Origin: Helochares maculicollis
Taxonomy: Eukaryota > Arthropoda > Insecta > Coleoptera > Hydrophilidae
NCBI GenBank assembly: GCA_033557835.1
Contig: JAWQRO010000013.1
Location: forward strand, 27,963 to 91,962
Direction: 5' to 3'
Length of the DNA stretch: 64,000 nt
Shown: in pieces, positions 58,815 through 64,000 of the stretch
Position numbering within the stretch: the stretch's first letter is position 1
Layout: every line of letters begins with the position of its first letter
Made by a program: the position numbers and the translations under genes
Notes under the pieces: generated by a model
Told to the model about the DNA's origin: nothing
Databases searched by the model: none
The model's input: only the letters and a program-made list of their open reading frames with translations

Positions 58815-61800
58815 CTGAAAAAAGCAAGCGATTTTCAATTTCCCCAAGCAACTTTCTCAGCTAAAAAAACTAAAACTCAAAGTGAAACTCTAACGCTACT
58901 CTAATAAATTCAGTGAATTATGCATATGAGTGAGACTCTAATTAGTTTACAATAACTTTGTAGCTCCTGCAGGAACTTGTGAAGTCTAAGGAACTGGAAA
59001 AGGTTCAACTTAAGCCGGCAACTTCTTGCCGCAACTTTTTTTTTCCACCGCGAATTATTAAGGCGGAACTTTCTTATTGCGTTTGAAACTTCTACTTTGC
59101 AATTAATGGGTGTTGTTCTAATTTCTATCAACGCATCAATTTTACACTACTTTCCACAGAGGCAGGAGTAATGGAATAAATAGGAAAATTAAGAGTAGGG
59201 TGCAAATATGGTCTGGTTACACTACCATGGTGAAAACGCTACTAGAAGACGGCACAAGGGCCTTTATAAACCAAATGCGAGATGATCTCACGTCCTGAAT
59301 AATTTTTTCCACTTTAGCACCGTCCTCCAGAGTCCAAAAGAGGTCGTCGTCGTACTCCTCGGAGCTACTCATCTGAGTACTTAATATATCCCAGGACATC
59401 AAGAGGCCTAAATTTAAAATTGCATTAAATCACTCTCTCTCACACCCCTCAGGAAAAACCAGTTAGACCTGGCTTCTCCTCAATGAGAATTTATTCAGTT
59501 TGTTAATATATTACTGCGTTTTTAAATTAAGGTTATGGCCTTAAGGGAGCTTTGGAACAGTCCTTTGCAGTTTGCAGACGCGCCGCCACCCTGGAGTGAC
59601 CCTCGAACCCCCTAACCCAGTAGAATTTACACATTTTCTCTTTTACATGTCAAAAGGGCCACTTTTTTTACACTTTGCTTGATTCTGTCACCGAGACAAA
59701 TGAATACGAATAAAACTAGAGATTTGTTTGTATGTGAGTGTTCAATGAGGCTAATCTGATTGATGGATCACATCGAACTGCTAAAAGCGTATAAATTTGG
59801 AATCGCTTCTTTTTCTAAGTAAGTTTTTAACACACTAAATATAAGTTTCTTAATAAAAATTTGTTATTCTAGAAATTACGTTTAAGCCAATCTTAAATCA
59901 GTTATAAATGTCATAACAAAAACCAATATCGATGCATAAATCAATATACTATGTAAATAATAAGTAAGCAAGTAGAAGCCTGCAAATAAATAAGTGAATA
60001 AGGTTAAAAAGTAAATAGCGTAAGAATAACTTCGTGTGTAACATTATTATAACTTCGGCAAATGTTATCAAACTTTAGGGCTGCATCATTACGTTCAGGT
60101 TTATTTAGCGTTTCGTTTAAAACGTTCAATTATTTTCTCTGTCAATAAATTGATGAAAATGCACAATGCAAGATTTGTAAATACACAAATGGAAGCGATG
60201 TTGTGGGTACGTTTATCTTTTTCGCTTTTGTTTGTATTTAATCAATACTCCAGTTGTTGCATTTTGTATCTAACTACCTATGGAGGAACGAATAGGAGTT
60301 TAGAGGTTGGGAGTTGTATAATGGAACTTTGGTTTGGAAATAGATCTTCTCTTTTCATTTCTTTGCTGAATAAATTCTCATTAAAGCTGGAAAACTTCAT
60401 GTGCCATCGTTAGAATTTTAAGAAAGGCTTGATGTAAAATTTGAATAGTCCACTAGTAATATAAGACGTCTCTTTTTTTATACTGCGTGTATTTCTATTT
60501 ATATTTGTTGTTGAATAGGCTATTATAAATATAATATTATTTCAGTATACACGAAAGAAGTAAATCAGTATTAACTGTTCTCTTTGTTTATTGCTTTTAC
60601 AAGGTGCGCAAGTATAAAATGTGGTTCTTTTCATGAAAAATTATGTAAGAGCAATGGTAAAACATATTTTATTTAAAGTATTGGCCCTTGCTTTTTACAC
60701 ATTTTATCCATCTCCATCAGTTTTTGTACATCTTCGAAAATCTTGAAGTGTTGCTCAGCCAGTGCATATTCCATCGATGAGAAGAGGTGATAATCAAAGC
60801 GCCAGGTCTGGTGAATACGGCGGGTGGAGTAGAAGTTGTGAACCAAGCAGGGAAATCGTTTCTTTGACTACTTTGTTATTTGTTGTTGATAGCGGACGGT
60901 ATTAACTGTTTCGCCGGGTTTGAGAAGCTCGTAATACACTATTCCCTTCTGATCCCACCACACACACAGCATTGTCTTCCTCCCAAAACGATCTGGTTTT
61001 GTAACTGATGTTTATGGTTGTCCTGGCGTTATCCACGATTTCTTACGTTTGGGATATATCAAAATATATCAATTTTTCATCGCCAGTTACAACCCAATGC
61101 AAAAAATCCTCTTTTGTGGCGTAAAAAACTTTGCACACAGTTTTTCGTCTTTCCATCTGTCGCTCGTTTAGTTTGTGTGAAACCTATTTTCCAATCTTTT
61201 GAATCTTTTTCGTGATTCTTAGGCGATCGGAAATGGCTTGCCGAGTGACATTCAATAGCTTCGCCACCATTTGTTGTGCTTGTGTATCGTCTTCGTCTAA
61301 TAATGCTTGTAATTCGTCGTCTTCAAACTTTTTTGGCCGATTTTCACGATTTTTGTCTATATCATGGAAATTGCCACTTTTGAAACGTTGAAACCAGCGT
61401 TCACAAGTCTTGACCGTTGGAGCAAGATCGCCGTAAGTCTCTACAAAAATTCAATGACTTTCTGATGCCTTTTTGTTATGATTGAACAAGAAAATCATAG
61501 CATGCCGCAAATGCGCTTTACTTGGCTCAAAATTCGACATACTTAACACGAAAAAGAAGTACGCTACTAACTCGTAAACAACTACACGAACATGGCGATT
61601 TGTAGTGGCAGCCTTTGGGTTCTAAAGGTTACTTCAATAGATTTCATGCGCCATTTCTTGACAACAAAACGACATTTTAAACTTGAGCACCTGGTATATA
61701 TTGTACAATAATTAATGATTAAAATCGAATAATATGTTGTAAAATAGTGGTAACTTACTACAATTGGAAGACCAACTTTATATTTCTTAAGAGCTAGTTG

Positions 61801-62422
61801 CAAAATTTTATCATTTGATTTGATATGTTCAAAACTGCAGTTTTTAGGCATATCTTCGTTAAGCAAAATTTTTGGATTTTTAGATAAGTGTGTTTGTGTG
61901 ACTAATAGAATTAGTCTGTAAGCAATAAACAAGTAAATCTAACAGCCTTTAAAACTTAAGCTCTTTTCTAAATTTTTCTACAGCAATTTAATTTATTTTC
62001 CATATTTAGTTGATTAATATTTAGTTGCATAATAATTTTGTAATGATTTTGCGACAACAATAATCAACTTTTAAAGAAAGTGTTCTCTTATCCGGTAAAT
62101 CGTCAGAAGAGGAATGCTTACCTGTGATTAAACCAGATACAATGGCAATGGCTATTGTAACTACCACAGCTAAAACTTGATAACCAGCTTGCTCCCCAGC
62201 AGATCTACCATCTCCTGCTTTGAGATCTGGATTATCAGCGGTGCCTTTTAATTCAGGAGAGGCCATGGCTTCAAATATTGTGTAGAGACTGCTATGGTAG
62301 ATATCTTCAGTGGCCAAGGCTGCCATAACGGCGCCAATAATCCCTCCGATGACACCAGGCATTCCGTGGAGGTTGTGGACTCCACATGTGTCATGGATCC
62401 TAAATTTTCGGTCCATCCAAGG
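58612..62422 (-). CDS. Rh-type ammonium transporter, 3' part, with two alternative last exons
   Basis: Only the end of the gene is in the window; upstream exons lie beyond 64000. Exon 62122..62422 encodes PWMDRKFRIHDTCGVHNLHG and onward, the conserved channel block of Rh glycoproteins with a pore-lining His, then GMPGVIGGIIGAV and the last transmembrane helices (VLAVVVTIAIAIVSGLITG). It ends in phase 1. Two exons can follow: 59217..59407 and 58612..58814. Both begin in the matching phase and complete the codon to GL[I/L][L/M], then encode a short cytoplasmic tail with a Ser cluster and an acidic DDLFW motif, as in the tails of animal Rh proteins. Rh proteins move ammonia (and perhaps carbon dioxide) across plasma membranes. 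Fly orthologue: Rh50. A mariner copy lies in the intron. Confidence 0.88.
59217..59407 (-). CDS. Rh alternative last exon A (proximal)
   Basis: Acceptor aaatttag, entry in phase 1 (G|GC CTC TTG). Encodes GLLMSWDILSTQMSSSEEYD, DDLFWTLEDG and a tail ending at TAA 59217-59219. A donor-like GAC|GTGAGA at about 59292 would leave phase 0 and could not join exon B in frame, so exon A probably ends the transcript. Homology to exon B is clear around [Y/D]-[E/D]-D-D-L-F-W. Confidence 0.7.
59408..60599 (-). other. Rh intron sequence, left of the mariner
   Basis: Mostly AT-rich without recognised features. A GC-richer patch at about 59560-59640 (ccgccaccctggagtgaccc) has no coding match that I know. Confidence 0.5.
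60600..61694 (-). mobile_element. Mariner element copy 2 (same family as copy 1), inactive
   Basis: 1,095 bp flanked by TA (60598-60599 and 61695-61696). Ends are CAAGGTGCGCAAGTATAAAA at the left and CCAGGTGCTCAAGTTTAA read inward from the right. It closely follows copy 1 (shared blocks include catcgatgagaagaggtgat and the whole right third) but has at least two internal deletions, one of about 75 bases near the left end and one between about 60880 and 60895 that removes the block around the second catalytic aspartate. Orientation is the same as copy 1. It sits in an intron of the Rh gene. Confidence 0.88.
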
Positions 62423-64000
62423 CTAATACAAAAAACATATAATGTAAAAATTTCTTACTGTCATCTACTTTCAACTAAATTTAACTAAGATATAAGCCAT
62501 AAAACGGCAAATACGTAAGGATTTGCTCTATGATGATGATTAGTCAATTCGATTTTCTAATTTTTTCCGTCAAAATACTGTAGGTGCCGCTGGGGTAATT
62601 ATTCGTCAATTTGGCTTCAGTTGCAAAAATTAATACAGTTCTCTAAAAATGCATTTGAACTAATAGTTTGATGGATATTTGCTTAAAACAAATGGTGGTT
62701 TTGTTTGATGATGATTTCCACAGCTATCTTAAAGGATGACGAGTTTGATGTCGCAAAATTTTAACTTTTACATCAAAGAGTGGTATAGTTTTTAAATTGC
62801 TCCACTAATAAGTGCATATATTAAAATATCATCTACTTCCGCCCACGAACAGGAGGGCTCGTTAATCCCCTGCTTAAGCAGGTAAAATAATTTAATTGGA
62901 ATCACAGCACTATTAATCAAGGTCTCGTCGTTGACAGAGCGCAACCTGCTTATATTATTGGAGCTGGAGCGTAGCGTAGCTCCATCAATCAAAAGCTTGT
63001 CCATAGTATCGCCGCAATAATGTCTGGGTATCTTAATGTGCGCAAATTGATGTACTGCCAATTACAAGATGCTTATTGGAGATGGGGGTTTAGTTGGCAG
63101 CTGTTGCTAATGCCTCCTATGTTACCACTGCCTCCGCCGCTAACTCCACGACCATGCAGCGAAGGTGGTTGTTGTAGTGCGAATGTGCGGAATATATCAT
63201 CATATACGCTGTATAATCAAAGGGTGAAGCCGTATTTGTGAGCGCGGGAATAATGCTCGATTCAATTCAATCCAATTTATATGAAATATCAGAAACGGAT
63301 TAGTAGCTAGGTAACAAACCTATTTTCACGACCGAAAAAATCGTTTGATCGAAATTGGGTCGCTGTGCTCACCGTTCTGGGAAAATTGAGGGCGCTGGAA
63401 ATTTAGTACTAATACCACAAACAAACTGATTTTGACATCCGATCATTATGGTGGTTAAATGAGGTAAATTTGGTTGCTCATGTACAATTTTTTAGCTACC
63501 ACTGTTGAATTTATTAACAATTGTGTACAAGTGTATGAACAATAATATTCCACGCTGCCAATCTAATAGACCCATAAGTTGACTATCTAAGCAATATTGA
63601 AAATGTTCTATCGTCATTTTGGAATCCGACGTCAAAATGTAGTTAAATTCATGTTTTTCAATAATTCTGAAACAATATCAGCTGTAGTATTTTGTCCAAC
63701 GATAAATTTTTTTTCGAATTAAATTCCTAATCACTGCTATTGGTAATGATAATTGCAGATTGCATACGGCATATTGACTTTCAGCTTAACTCTTTTTACA
63801 GCAGATTTTTATACTTTTCACACTTGTTGAGTATTTGTCAAGAGATGACGCTGTATTAGTTAACAGTAAAGAAACAAAATTGTTTGATTTGAAGCCGGCT
63901 TGTAGCTTCAACAAATCGTGTCGTTGCTTGCTAAGCATGCTGTTTGTAACATAATTGATTGGAAATTTAGCTTAGATAACAACTATTGGGTTGGCAACTA
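62423..64000 (-). other. Rh upstream intron; no further exon recognised
   Basis: No other Rh exon was found before the window edge. A minus-strand open stretch at 62792-63061 and an overlapping plus-strand one at 63020-63241 include a GC-richer patch (63100-63175). Neither resembles a known family; they may be remnants of a transposon. Confidence 0.5.

Noticed and set aside
62792..63241. Overlapping ORFs on both strands near the right edge, considered as an Rh exon
   Set aside because: The translation does not match any part of Rh proteins, and phase and splice sites do not fit; left as unassigned.

Overview
The window is nuclear DNA of an insect: AT-rich, with spliced genes that have GT-AG introns, and with degenerate mariner and piggyBac transposons. 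All recognisable proteins are animal proteins with insect-like architecture. A beetle is plausible, but the sequence alone does not fix the order. I joined exons by hand from splice sites and reading phase. Every gene entry gives an exon join that keeps frame, but transcripts were not available.

Layout. Positions 1-3195 are upstream of brat and may hold untranslated exons plus a mariner relic. brat (3216-7584, +) encodes an 847-residue TRIM-NHL translational repressor. It is followed by about 13 kb without a protein gene, which ends at a strong poly(A) site (20401) just before a cathepsin O-like protease (20847-27040, +). The second intron of the protease carries a dead piggyBac element that is complete from end to end, with its TTAA target site. 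Next come an SR-type splicing factor (27414-31647, -), AMPK beta (32327-34673, +), mitochondrial asparaginyl-tRNA synthetase (35020-37683, -), the spliceosome-disassembly factor TFIP11/Sip1 (38104-42933, +) and Rab escort protein (43346-49093, -). These housekeeping genes alternate in strand, so they form divergent promoter pairs (SR/AMPK beta, NARS2/TFIP11) and convergent 3' ends.

The right third is different. Two paralogous, head-to-head genes (51034-53409, - and 54343-57852, +) encode large P-loop GTPases. Each has a long Ser/Thr/Lys-rich N-terminal region, a GIMAP/AIG1- or septin-like G domain, a Cys/His cluster that looks zinc-binding, and a helical C-terminus. I know no experimentally assigned function for this family; it is the best candidate in the window for an undescribed system. 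Two related, dead mariner copies (49443-50698 and 60600-61694) lie on either side in the same orientation. The window ends in the 3' part of an Rh-type ammonium transporter gene (58612-62422, -). It has two homologous, apparently mutually exclusive last exons.

Other points of interest are a candidate poison exon in the SR gene, Brat-type UUGUUR motifs clustered in brat's own proximal 3' UTR, a GC-rich island between brat and cathepsin O, and a cluster of palindromic GATAATTATC repeats. No tRNA, rRNA or CRISPR array was seen.
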